DNA of 12,336 bases from an uncultured Prevotellaceae bacterium (lineage in GTDB: Bacteria; Bacteroidota; Bacteroidia; Bacteroidales; Bacteroidaceae): the NCBI GenBank assembly GCA_947306845.1, contig CAMZHP010000073.1:1-12336 (forward strand), given 5' to 3'. Below are positions 1-6,678 of this stretch, piece after piece. The notes beneath the pieces are model-generated. The model ran no database searches and was not told where the DNA came from. It saw only the letters and a program-made list of their open reading frames with translations. A program made the translations under genes and the position numbers. Every line of letters starts with the position of its first letter. Positions within the stretch are counted from its first letter, which is position 1.

Positions 1-1
1 G

Positions 2-307
2 GTTGTGGTGGAAGATGGCCAGCGAGAGCGAGTCCATGTGCAGGGTGTCGGGTCCGGCAATGGTGTCGGTGGCGGCGAGGGAGTCAAGGGGGGTGATGGA
101 GTCGCCGGCGGCAGTGGCGTCGGGCATGGCCACGGCCCTGTGCGGCGTGGTGTTCTTGAGCAAGTTGGAGAGGTGAAGGGTGTCGGTGGGGATGGTGTCG
201 GTTAGGGGCATACGTGTCCTCCATGTCATTCTTACCGACATGGCACTGCTGGCCACCATCATCATGGAAGCCACGAAGAGCAGTATGATCACTGACTTTA
301 CCTTCAT
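2..307 (-). CDS. N-terminus of a secreted or envelope protein, possibly LptD/OstA-like (partial)
   Basis: An open leftward frame of 102 codons starts at the ATG at 307-305 and runs off the left edge; an in-frame TGA lies about 35 bases upstream of that ATG, so the start is well bounded. The protein begins with a short basic end and a hydrophobic stretch (residues 5-24), as expected of a signal peptide or membrane anchor. After it comes low-complexity sequence rich in Asp-Thr and Asp-Ser pairs (DTIPTDT, DSITPLDSL, DTLHMDSLSL) and then AIFHHN. From memory, such Asp/Ser-rich linkers followed by a similar SLxLAIxxHN segment occur at the start of the large Bacteroidetes OstA/LptD-like lipopolysaccharide assembly proteins, which sit in the outer membrane. 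That identification is an inference from the N-terminus only, since the diagnostic OstA and barrel domains would lie outside the window. The coding assignment is firmer than the function. Confidence 0.5.
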   Translation of the reverse strand, partial: MKVKSVIILLFVASMMMVASSAMSVRMTWRTRMPLTDTIPTDTLHLSNLLKNTTPHRAVAMPDATAAGDSITPLDSLAATDTIAGPDTLHMDSLSLAIFHHN

Positions 308-319
308 TGTTTTGGAGTC

Positions 320-327
320 CAAAGGTA
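320..327 (-). promoter_or_regulatory. possible -7 box (TACCTTTG) before the left-edge gene
   Basis: TACCTTTG on the minus strand fits the Bacteroidetes -7 consensus TAnnTTTG, but it would put transcription start only a few bases before the ATG at 307, and no TTTG lies at the expected -33 distance. The same bases also form a small hairpin arm (GAGT/ACTC around it). The gene could equally be read through from the HD-domain gene upstream. The 118 bases between the two genes show nothing else I can name. Confidence 0.2.
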
Positions 328-425
328 CTCAATAAATCATGAACGGCCCCTTGTTTTTCTAATTTTAACATCGAAATGTGCCGCGGGGGCGCTATTTTGC
401 CCACTTTTTCCCCGTCTCAGGCCCT

Positions 426-962
426 CTATCCGAACAATCTCACCCATTCGCGGAAGCGTTCCAGACCCTCCTCGCCGAACTTCGCCAGGCTGCGCTCAGC
501 CTGCTCGATGGTCTTCTCGCGCTCGGGGTGCGACTTCGAGAAGAATTTGTCGGCGTAGCAGATGAGTTGCTCTTCCAGCGTCTCGGGCAGCAGGCTCTGG
601 TGGGGCAGCGGAAGGCCCTGTCTCACGATGTCGTCGAGCGACAGTCCGGCCCCGGTATGGCGCTCGCACACGCGGGCATGGCGCTCATATCCCTCGGCCC
701 TCATCATGGCGGCGCCCAGGATGCCATGACATATATAAGGATGTGTGCCATGGCAGAAGATGCCGGGTGCGTCGGTCTGGCAGATGCCGATGTCGTGCAC
801 CATCGCCGCCTCTTCCACAAACTGGCTGTCGAGATGCAGGCGGGGATGAAAAGCGACAATCTGTAGCGCTTTCCGCGCTACAGATTGGCTGTGTTCGAGG
901 AGCAGGCGCTTCAGCGCGTTGTCCTCGGGATAATACTTGTCGATAATGCGTAGGTAATCCAT
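426..962 (-). CDS. HD-domain (HDIG) phosphohydrolase-like protein
   Basis: A 178-residue cytosolic protein with an HD hydrolase fold. Visible metal-binding signatures in order are His24 (LLEHS), His56-Asp57 inside HDIG, further histidines at 71, 74, 79 and 102 (RHTGAG), and Asp138 (YADKFFSKS). HD proteins are metal-dependent phosphohydrolases acting on nucleotides, cyclic nucleotides or other phosphoesters; the substrate cannot be told from sequence here. It resembles the small stand-alone HDIG proteins that are widely annotated without a defined role. I chose the start MDYLRIIDKYYP at 962 because the open frame upstream overlaps the end of the preceding gene and reads as a shadow. The ATG lies 5 bases after the stop of the oxaloacetate-decarboxylase-like gene, so the two are almost surely co-transcribed and probably translationally coupled. 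No promoter is visible between them. Confidence 0.85.
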   Translation of the reverse strand: MDYLRIIDKYYPEDNALKRLLLEHSQSVARKALQIVAFHPRLHLDSQFVEEAAMVHDIGICQTDAPGIFCHGTHPYICHGILGAAMMRAEGYERHARVCERHTGAGLSLDDIVRQGLPLPHQSLLPETLEEQLICYADKFFSKSHPEREKTIEQAERSLAKFGEEGLERFREWVRLFG

Positions 963-967
963 GAGGA

Positions 968-2746
968 TTATTCTGCATTGGGCCGCTCGATGTAGGCAAT
1001 CACGTCGCCCTTCATCACCTTGCTGCCGCGCTTGGCGTTGATCTCCACCAGTTTGCCGCCTACGGCAGCTGGCACTTCCACAATCTCGCCCCAAGGCGCC
1101 TGGATGTAGCAGAGCTTGTCGCCCTCGGCATATTCCTTGCCGATGTAGGGCTCCACGGTAGGAGCGGCCTCGCCGTCGCCACCAAACTCCCAGTAGATCT
1201 CGCCCTTGACGGGAGCCACCACGGCGTCGGCCTTGGCGTGCTTGAACTCCGACAGTTGCTCGGGAGTGAGTTTGGCGCCCAGTTTGGCGTCCTTGGCCTT
1301 CTGCAGGTCGGCCAGGAAGTTCTTCTTGGCCTGTCCGCTCTTGAAGTTGCGGTACTGCTCGGGGTGCATGCCCAGTTCGTAGAGTTCCTCGTCATCGGGA
1401 CCATATTCCCAGCCATTCTCGTCCATCTCCTTGCGGAAGTCATCGAGCGCATTGGGGATGAGGGTGTGCGGGTCGGCGTCGGTGAACTCACGTCCCTGCT
1501 TGGCAGCCAGTTCCTTGATTTCGGGAGCGATCTCGCCAGGGATGCGTCCGCTCTTGCCAAGCACCATGCCCCACATGGCGTCGTCCATCATCACATAGCG
1601 TCCCTTGCCTTGCTCCAGTGTGAGGAGGTTGGTGAGCGCGATGTTCTTTACATACTGTGAGAACGGAGTCACCAGTGGTGGGTAGCCCACCTTTGGCCAT
1701 ACGTATGCCACCTCGTCGAACAGTTGGACGAGAAGGTCGTCGATGGACAGTTCGGGCTCACCTTTCTTTACACGTGTCTTGTTGATGATCTGATGGATGC
1801 CGCCAAGGTCGGCCATCATGCTTCCCATCATGCCGCCAGGTAGTCCGCATCCGAGGAGCAGCGAGCTCATGTGCTTGTTGCCCGGGTTGATGAAGTAGCC
1901 CAGCCAGTCGTCGATGAATTCCTGCGTGAGGGAGCGTGCCTTCATGTAAGCCTTCATGTTGATGTCAGCCACCTCGAAGCCTTCGTTTTTCAGCATGCTT
2001 TGCACGGAGATGATGTCTGGGTGCACCTTGCCCCACGACAGCGGTTCGATGGCGGTGTCGATGATGTCGGCACCATTGTTGCACACCTCGAGGATGGAGG
2101 CCATGGAGAGTCCCGGTCCGGAGTGACCGTGATACTGGATGATGATATCTGGGTGCTTGTCCTTGATGGATTTAGTCAGTTTTCCGAGCATGGCGGGTTG
2201 TCCGATGCCAGCCATGTCCTTAAGGCAGATTTCCTGCGCTCCGGCTGCTATCAGTTCATCTGCGATGCTGCTGTAGTATTCCACGGTGTGTACGGGTGAG
2301 GTGGTGATACACAGGGTGGCCTGTGGTGTCATGCCTGCCTCCAGAGCCCACTTGATGCTCGGGATGATGTTGCGGGTGTCGTTGAGGCCGCAGAAGATAC
2401 GTGGAATATCCACGCCTTGGGCATGTTTCACTTTGTATTGCAACTGTCTCACGTCGTCGGGCACGGGATACATGCGGAGGGCATTGAGGCCACGGTCGAG
2501 CATGTGGGTCTTAATGCCCACCTCGTTGAATGGTTTGCAGAATGCGCGTACGGCGGCATTGGGGTTCTCGCCAGCCAACAGGTTAACCTGCTCGAAGGCG
2601 CCACCATTGGTCTCCACGCGTGCGAAGCAGCCCATGTCGATGATGGCGGGTGCGATGCGCTCCAACTGGTCTTTCCTGGGTTGGAATTTGCCGGATGACT
2701 GCCACATGTCGCGATAGACGAGACTGAATTGGATTTTCTTTTTCAT
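968..2746 (-). CDS. oadA: oxaloacetate decarboxylase alpha / pyruvate carboxylase subunit B-like carboxyltransferase
   Basis: A 592-residue protein of full family length. Residues about 5-280 are the carboxyltransferase TIM barrel: RDMWQSS (12-18) gives the metal-binding Asp13, the catalytic lysine is in LKDMAG (Lys176), and YHGHSG (205-210) supplies the two metal-ligand histidines. Residues about 300-480 match the conserved PYC/OADA region (PGGMMGSM, GYPPLVTPFSQYV). The C-terminus (about 508-588) has the shape of a biotinyl domain, but the expected Glu-Ala-Met-Lys-Met reads Gln-Ala-Pro-Trp-Gly (549-553), so the lysine that carries biotin is absent. The family moves CO2 from oxaloacetate to biotin, or from biotin to pyruvate. 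No beta or gamma subunit or biotin carrier gene is in the window, so Na+-pump function cannot be claimed, and any biotin would have to come from a separate carrier protein. The symbol refers to the family, not to proven activity. Transcribed from its own promoter at 2816-2846. Confidence 0.88.
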   Translation of the reverse strand: MKKKIQFSLVYRDMWQSSGKFQPRKDQLERIAPAIIDMGCFARVETNGGAFEQVNLLAGENPNAAVRAFCKPFNEVGIKTHMLDRGLNALRMYPVPDDVRQLQYKVKHAQGVDIPRIFCGLNDTRNIIPSIKWALEAGMTPQATLCITTSPVHTVEYYSSIADELIAAGAQEICLKDMAGIGQPAMLGKLTKSIKDKHPDIIIQYHGHSGPGLSMASILEVCNNGADIIDTAIEPLSWGKVHPDIISVQSMLKNEGFEVADINMKAYMKARSLTQEFIDDWLGYFINPGNKHMSSLLLGCGLPGGMMGSMMADLGGIHQIINKTRVKKGEPELSIDDLLVQLFDEVAYVWPKVGYPPLVTPFSQYVKNIALTNLLTLEQGKGRYVMMDDAMWGMVLGKSGRIPGEIAPEIKELAAKQGREFTDADPHTLIPNALDDFRKEMDENGWEYGPDDEELYELGMHPEQYRNFKSGQAKKNFLADLQKAKDAKLGAKLTPEQLSEFKHAKADAVVAPVKGEIYWEFGGDGEAAPTVEPYIGKEYAEGDKLCYIQAPWGEIVEVPAAVGGKLVEINAKRGSKVMKGDVIAYIERPNAE

Positions 2747-2815
2747 TGTTATCAGTTTAAGTTATTTGGTTAAGGCAATTTGTTGTGTTTTCAGAATATT
2801 TGCAAATAGATACGG

Positions 2816-2846
2816 CAAAGATATGCAAAAAATATAGAACTGCAAA
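2816..2846 (-). promoter_or_regulatory. Bacteroidetes-type promoter for the oadA-like gene
   Basis: On the minus strand TTTG (2846-2843) is followed after 19 bases by TATCTTTG (2823-2816), an exact match to the TTTG / TAnnTTTG consensus of the primary Bacteroidetes sigma factor. It implies a leader of roughly 60-65 bases before the ATG at 2746. Confidence 0.75.
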
Positions 2847-2864
2847 GAAAGTGGAGTTTTTTTT

Positions 2865-2885
2865 AGTTCATAGTTCATAGTTCAT
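2865..2885. repeat. short tandem repeat, three exact copies of AGTTCAT
   Basis: Three perfect 7-base copies in a row (2865-2871, 2872-2878, 2879-2885), followed by a partial fourth (AGTC). They lie between the two divergent promoters, outside both -33/-7 spacers. Short perfect repeats like this can change copy number by slippage; an effect on expression is speculative. Confidence 0.8.
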
Positions 2886-2907
2886 AGTCAAAAAGTTGCT
2901 GTCCATA

Positions 2908-2939
2908 GTTGGGCATGTCACTTTTTTGTCTTACATTTG
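2908..2939 (+). promoter_or_regulatory. promoter for the SH3-like protein / lipoprotein pair
   Basis: TACATTTG at 2932-2939 matches the -7 consensus TAnnTTTG. The -33 element is imperfect: GTTG at 2908-2911, 20 bases upstream. The leader to the ATG at 2977 would be about 30 bases. Confidence 0.55.
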
Positions 2940-2976
2940 CAATTGAAAACCAAATACCAACAAAAGACGTGATGAT

Positions 2977-3471
2977 ATGAAGCGGTTTTTTTCTGTTTTG
3001 GCAGCCCTCATGATGGGATGTGTTATTTGGGCGCAAGATGTGTTCACTGTCGTATATGCCACTTCGGATGATGGCTTTGTCAATGTCCGTCAGAAACCTT
3101 CCATGAAGGCTCCTGTTCTGACTCAATTGTATGTGTTCTCTCATGGTTTAGGACAGGGCGTGTTGCGTGGGAAAAGTGGTAAATGGTGCAAGGTCAGCGT
3201 GGGAAATATCACAGGATGGGCCTATGGTAAGTATATTGGTGAGCAGACATGGTATGAGGGCAATGGGGAGCCCCGGTTGGTGGCAACCAAGGCGAACACA
3301 CCCATCTATACCGACAATTATAAAGACGGAGGCTCTGATGTGTTGTTTACAACGGTAAGAAAGGGGACTGTCATTGCCGACCAGTTTAAAGAGGAGGGCA
3401 TATATTATGTGCTTGTCACTGCTCACGACAATCTGTATATCAAGAAAACAGATGCCAGAATCGTGAGATGA
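2977..3471 (+). CDS. exported SH3-like (bacterial SH3b) domain protein
   Basis: A 164-residue protein with a signal peptide (MKRFF, a hydrophobic run to about residue 18, likely cut near WAQ-D), so periplasmic or exported. Residues about 24-88 read as a bacterial SH3 domain: DGFVNVRQKPS is the usual start of SH3b repeats, and KWCKVSVGNITGWAYGKYI is the usual W/V...GWxxxxY end. The second half (about 101-164) has alternating beta-like segments and could be a degenerate second SH3-like unit, but this is a guess. SH3b domains often bind cell-wall peptides or act as accessory modules; no enzyme domain is present, so no activity can be assigned. It is followed after 19 bases by a lipoprotein gene in the same direction, which suggests one transcript and a shared place in the envelope. 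Confidence 0.8.
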   Translation: MKRFFSVLAALMMGCVIWAQDVFTVVYATSDDGFVNVRQKPSMKAPVLTQLYVFSHGLGQGVLRGKSGKWCKVSVGNITGWAYGKYIGEQTWYEGNGEPRLVATKANTPIYTDNYKDGGSDVLFTTVRKGTVIADQFKEEGIYYVLVTAHDNLYIKKTDARIVR

Positions 3472-3490
3472 CAGCCAAAAAGTTGAAGAA

Positions 3491-4282
3491 ATGAGCAAAA
3501 AATCCTTCTATTTCATTTTGTTTCTATTGGTGCTCTTTGTGGCATGTGGAAAGACTGACGAGGCACAGGATGCAAACATTGTGGAAGTCGTTTCACAAAG
3601 TTATGTGGCTAAAGGTGACTCCATGTTCTACGGACTGGCTTGCGATGGTTGTACTGATACTACTTTGGTGCTGCTTCCCGACTCAGGTGGCGACCCCATC
3701 ACCTACAGCATTGTCCGTGCGAGAAGCGAGAAAAAGTTCTTTGGGCGGCCCCAGATCGGTGACAAAATGGCGGTGTTGGTCAACCCAGAGGATCCTTCTG
3801 AGGTATTGCTGGCCATCAACTTGGAGCAGTTGAAGGGAACATGGTATTATGAGCAGTTGCCGATGCTCCGCCGTCGTGCTCACATTGATAGCGTCGAGGT
3901 GCAGCAGATGGAATTCACGGAGGAGGAGAAGGCGCGTTTTGACTCGATGATTTCGACAATGATGATCCCCCGTGAGTATGCCTATACTTTCAAGCGCGAC
4001 TTCACCATGAAGACGGAGGGTGGCCCACCTCGCACCAGTTCTCTCGACCGTTCTCTTCCCGTTGTCTATCCTCCGATGACGCGCTATATGGAGTGGCACA
4101 TTTTCAATGGAAAGATCATCCTGACGTATGGGGGATTCCGTGTCTCTGGTTCCAGCGACTCCATCGAACTGAAAAATGACACGGCGGAGTTCGTCCTGTT
4201 GCGCCGCGACACTATGGCGCTCCGTTTCCGCGACCGCGTTCAGGGCTTCCGACAGCGGCCGGATACTGTAGCAGAGAATTGA
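3491..4282 (+). CDS. lipoprotein of unknown function
   Basis: A 263-residue protein starting with MSKKS and a hydrophobic helix ending in LFVAC-GK. Cys19 is a plausible lipid-attachment site, although Phe at -3 is not ideal. The mature part has no domain I can name. It contains a Cys-Asp-Gly-Cys pair (51-54), a stretch LEQLKGTWYYEQ (111-122) recalling the Gly-x-Trp of lipocalin-like proteins, an acidic segment EFTEEEKARFDS (141-152), and a strand-rich C-terminal half (about 195-250) that could complete a barrel. The lipocalin idea is weak and untested. It follows the SH3-like gene by 19 bases and probably shares its transcript, which ends at the hairpin just after the stop codon. The likely place is the inner or outer membrane facing the periplasm. 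Confidence 0.75.
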   Translation: MSKKSFYFILFLLVLFVACGKTDEAQDANIVEVVSQSYVAKGDSMFYGLACDGCTDTTLVLLPDSGGDPITYSIVRARSEKKFFGRPQIGDKMAVLVNPEDPSEVLLAINLEQLKGTWYYEQLPMLRRRAHIDSVEVQQMEFTEEEKARFDSMISTMMIPREYAYTFKRDFTMKTEGGPPRTSSLDRSLPVVYPPMTRYMEWHIFNGKIILTYGGFRVSGSSDSIELKNDTAEFVLLRRDTMALRFRDRVQGFRQRPDTVAEN

Positions 4283-4291
4283 AGATGATTT

Positions 4292-4753
4292 TTAAAACGG
4301 TTGGTTGGCCAGCCGTTTTTTTGCCATTTCCTCATAAGGTGTGCCAGGACGCCCGTAATTGGCATAAGGATGGATGCTGATGCCTCCTCGGGGAGTGAAC
4401 AGGCCTGTCACCTCTATATATTTAGGTTGCATCAGTGCAATCAGGTCTTTCATGATGATGTTGACACAATCCTCATGAAAGTCACCATGGTTGCGGAAAC
4501 TAAACAGGTAAAGCTTCAGGCTCTTGCTCTCCACCATCCTCTCACCCGGGATATAGCTGATGACGATTTCGGCGAAGTCGGGTTGCCCGGTGATAGGGCA
4601 TAGAGAGGTGAACTCTGGGCAGTTGAACTTCACCCAGTAGTCGTTTTCCTTGTGCATGTTCTCGAAGGTTTCCAGCACCTCGGGAGCATAGTTCATGGAA
4701 TAATTGGTCTTATTACCCAGAGCCTGCAGGCTCTCTCTGTTTCTTTCTTTCAT
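4292..4753 (-). CDS. queF: NADPH-dependent 7-cyano-7-deazaguanine (preQ0) reductase QueF
   Basis: A 153-residue protein of the short, single-domain (type I) QueF class, cytosolic. QueF reduces the nitrile of preQ0 to the amine of preQ1 with NADPH, a step in making the tRNA base queuosine. The active-site cysteine is Cys52 in [13 protein letters not shown], with the conserved Asp59 next to it. The QueF motif appears as ESKSLKLY (75-82), and His93-Glu94 (FHEDCVN) match the substrate-binding pair. RGGISIHPY (122-130) is the usual C-terminal signature. The gene starts 5 bases after the stop of the queuosine-precursor transporter gene, forming a two-gene operon. Its last codons lie in the hairpin that terminates the opposing lipoprotein transcript. 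The assignment is close to certain. Confidence 0.96.
   Translation of the reverse strand: MKERNRESLQALGNKTNYSMNYAPEVLETFENMHKENDYWVKFNCPEFTSLCPITGQPDFAEIVISYIPGERMVESKSLKLYLFSFRNHGDFHEDCVNIIMKDLIALMQPKYIEVTGLFTPRGGISIHPYANYGRPGTPYEEMAKKRLANQPF
4294..4322 (+). terminator. hairpin terminator at the lipoprotein / queF convergence
   Basis: An 11-bp stem (4294-4304 with 4309-4319, one G-T pair) closes a TTGG loop, and a run of seven T follows on the plus strand (4316-4322), as in an intrinsic terminator for the rightward lipoprotein transcript. The stem overlaps the last codons and the stop of the leftward queF. On that strand it is followed only by mixed T/A sequence, so termination there is less certain. 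Confidence 0.7.
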
Positions 4754-4758
4754 TGTTC

Positions 4759-5433
4759 TTAGAAAATGCTGTAACTGATACCATTGTCATAGACATCCTC
4801 TTGCTCATGGCGCTTCACCCAGGCAACCACGCGTATGGTCAGCGGGAGGGCTACTATCTCATAGGTGGTCTTCAGCACCACTTGCCATAGCATCAGCAGA
4901 GGCAATTCAGAAGTGGGAATGACACCATAGAATGCCAGTGGGAAGAAAATCAGCGAGTCAGCACCCTCTCCGAATACGGTGCTCAAGATGGCACGTAAAG
5001 AGAAGTGTCTGCCCTGTGACATCACCTTCATGCGGCTCATCACATAAGCGTTGATGAAGCTGCCGGCAATAAAAGCCAAGAAAGAAGCCAGGGCGATGCG
5101 TGGAGCCAAACCGAAGATAGCATGGAATCCAGCGTCGTTGTCCCAATAAGGAGCCCCAGGGATGGCATCACACAGCGCGCATACCGATACGAAGAAGAAA
5201 TTCATGATGAATCCCAGCCATATCAGCAGGCGGGCTCTGTTGTAACCCCATACCTCACATACACAATCGTTGATGATGTAGGAAACAGGGAAGATGATCA
5301 AGCCACCAGTCACACTGATAGACCCCAATGCAATTTGTTTTGTTCCCAAGAGGTTTGACGTAAGCAGGCAAACCGCGAAGAGCATGCTCAGAATGAGAAA
5401 CAGCACGCTCACTTTAGTTTTGTTTTTGTCCAT
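4759..5433 (-). CDS. yhhQ: queuosine precursor transporter (YhhQ / VUT family)
   Basis: A 224-residue inner-membrane protein with about six hydrophobic helices (for example 9-29, 42-56, 68-88, 110-130, 148-170, 178-205). Family signatures are [25 protein letters not shown] sequence in the first third (48-68), [12 protein letters not shown] (125-136) and [14 protein letters not shown] (151-164). YhhQ proteins import queuosine precursors (preQ0/preQ1); which one is used here cannot be read from sequence. The gene is directly upstream of queF with a 5-base gap. That context suggests preQ0 uptake followed by reduction to preQ1, though QueF would also serve endogenous synthesis. It has its own promoter (5518-5549) and a structured leader of about 80 bases that may be regulatory. 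Confidence 0.93.
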   Translation of the reverse strand: MDKNKTKVSVLFLILSMLFAVCLLTSNLLGTKQIALGSISVTGGLIIFPVSYIINDCVCEVWGYNRARLLIWLGFIMNFFFVSVCALCDAIPGAPYWDNDAGFHAIFGLAPRIALASFLAFIAGSFINAYVMSRMKVMSQGRHFSLRAILSTVFGEGADSLIFFPLAFYGVIPTSELPLLMLWQVVLKTTYEIVALPLTIRVVAWVKRHEQEDVYDNGISYSIF

Positions 5434-5438
5434 TTGTT

Positions 5439-5491
5439 CTTGTTTTTTAAGAGGTTACCAAGCACTCTCGCAACTGCTTAGATGTTGCCTC
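5439..5491 (-). promoter_or_regulatory. structured leader of yhhQ-queF, candidate preQ1-like riboswitch
   Basis: Reading the minus strand from 5491 down to 5439: GAGG (5491-5488) can pair with CCTC (5454-5451). Inside that, CAAC (5487-5484) can pair with GTTG (5474-5471). An A-rich strand (TTAAAAAA, 5450-5443) follows the outer stem and ends in CAAG (5442-5439), which can pair with CTTG (5462-5459) in the loop, giving an H-type pseudoknot just before the ATG at 5433. Class I preQ1 riboswitches also have a GAGG/CCTC-type stem, an A-rich tail and a tail-to-loop pairing, but their loop is much smaller. A-rich sequence before start codons is also normal in Bacteroidetes, so the likeness may be chance. 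A separate 5-bp hairpin (GACAG-CGA-CTGTC, 5505-5493) lies just upstream. Confidence 0.3.
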
Positions 5492-5517
5492 AGACAGTCG
5501 CTGTCAAAAAAGCGGTG

Positions 5518-5549
5518 CAAAATTACATATTTTTACGATGAAAATCAAA
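5518..5549 (-). promoter_or_regulatory. promoter for yhhQ-queF
   Basis: On the minus strand TTTG (5549-5546), 20 bases, then TAATTTTG (5525-5518), matching the Bacteroidetes consensus. Transcription would start near 5512, giving a leader of about 80 bases that contains the two hairpins described for this operon. Confidence 0.75.
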
Positions 5550-5567
5550 TGATTCAAATAAAAATAT

Positions 5568-5575
5568 TATATTTG
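5568..5575 (+). promoter_or_regulatory. -7 box (TATATTTG) for the TlpA-like gene
   Basis: TATATTTG fits TAnnTTTG and lies 29 bases before the ATG at 5605. No TTTG is found 19-21 bases upstream, so the promoter is weaker or activator-dependent, or the match is incidental. It is back-to-back with the yhhQ promoter, whose -33 box is about 20 bases away. Confidence 0.45.
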
Positions 5576-5604
5576 CCACGTTTTTACCAAATTCGAGATA
5601 GTCA

Positions 5605-6666
5605 ATGAAGAGATTTTTGACAATAACCTTGTTTGTGCTGGCCTTTGCACTCCTTGCTGGCGCTCAGACGCAAAAGCAAATGCAAATCAGCGGAGTGGCA
5701 CCAGCTTCGACAGACTCCGTACTCTTGATAGACCTCACAAGAGGAGCTATCAGAGCCAAAATACCGGTGAGGGACGGCAAGTTCAACACCAACATCCCTG
5801 TGATGGAGAATGAGCTGCTGGGCATCGGCGACCGTTCGTATTTCGCACCTTTCTTTGCTGATGGACCAGCCGTTGAAATCAACATTCCGGCACATCAGGT
5901 AAAAGGCTCAGAGTTGAATTTGTTGGTCAATCGTTGTGACAACTCACTCGATTCTCTTGAAAAAGTGCTGTCAGAGCGCGCCAAGACCATTACAGAGAAC
6001 ATGGCAGATGAGGCTGTCGCCAGGGAGCAGATTGCTCAATTGGGCGAGCAGCGCATCGTCCTGCGTGCTGAAATTCTCAAAGCTTATGAAAACACGTTGG
6101 TGCCAGCTGCCTTCCTGCCCGACATGATCATGGAGATGAACTACAGCCAGGCTGAACCTTGGCTGAAGGAAGGGGCACCTTATATGTCGCATCCTAGGAT
6201 GTTCACCGCCCTCAGGTTTGTCGAGGGATTGAAGAAGAAGCAGCCTGGCCAGATGTTTCATGAATTGACGATGAACGATATGGAGGGAAATGTGCATCGA
6301 CTCAGCGAGTGGTGTGGCAAGGGCAACTACGTGCTGGTTGACTTCTGGGCAAGTTGGTGCGGTCCCTGCCGTCAGGAGATGCCTCGAGTGGTGGAGAGTT
6401 ATGTGAAATACCACAGCAAAGGCTATGAGATTGTCGGTGTGTCTTTCGACAACAAGGCCGAGCCATGGAAGGCCGCAGTGAAGCAGCTGGGTATGGACTG
6501 GCCGCAGATTTCCGACCTGAAAGGTTGGCAGAGTGCCGGTTCGGATGCCTATGGCGTCATGGCCATCCCTTCCAATGTGCTGGTTGACCCCGAGGGACGT
6601 ATCATCGCCAATGACCTTCGCGGCGACCGCCTCATGGCCAAATTGAAAGAAGTATATGGGTATTAA
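5605..6666 (+). CDS. TlpA-like periplasmic thioredoxin with long N-terminal domain
   Basis: A 353-residue exported protein. A signal peptide (residues 1-20, cut near AGA-Q) leads to an N-terminal beta-rich region (about 25-105) of the DUF4369 kind common in Bacteroidetes thioredoxins. A helical linker (about 110-210) follows, then a C-terminal AhpC/TSA-thioredoxin domain (about 215-353). The redox motif is WCGPC (251-255) in VDFWASWCGPC, with the cis-proline in AIPSN (Pro322). TlpA/ResA-type proteins reduce or exchange disulfides in periplasmic proteins, for example in cytochrome maturation; the partner here is unknown. The start is chosen because it gives a clean signal peptide just downstream of a -7 box. 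A Na+/Ca2+ exchanger gene follows after 12 bases and is likely co-transcribed, but I see no functional reason for the pairing. Confidence 0.92.
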   Translation: MKRFLTITLFVLAFALLAGAQTQKQMQISGVAPASTDSVLLIDLTRGAIRAKIPVRDGKFNTNIPVMENELLGIGDRSYFAPFFADGPAVEINIPAHQVKGSELNLLVNRCDNSLDSLEKVLSERAKTITENMADEAVAREQIAQLGEQRIVLRAEILKAYENTLVPAAFLPDMIMEMNYSQAEPWLKEGAPYMSHPRMFTALRFVEGLKKKQPGQMFHELTMNDMEGNVHRLSEWCGKGNYVLVDFWASWCGPCRQEMPRVVESYVKYHSKGYEIVGVSFDNKAEPWKAAVKQLGMDWPQISDLKGWQSAGSDAYGVMAIPSNVLVDPEGRIIANDLRGDRLMAKLKEVYGY

Positions 6667-6678
6667 AGATTATATATC

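Noticed and set aside
84..404. Leftward open frame in another phase over the left-edge gene
   Set aside because: It lacks a signal peptide or recognisable motif, while the overlapping frame starting at 307 gives a clear signal segment and Asp/Ser/Thr-rich linker typical of Bacteroidetes envelope proteins.
378..866. Rightward 162-codon open frame
   Set aside because: It lies antisense to the HD-domain gene, whose metal-binding motifs are unmistakable; no independent support.
1238..2717. Several rightward open frames of 90-143 codons
   Set aside because: All are antisense shadows of the oadA-like gene, caused by its GC-rich codon usage.
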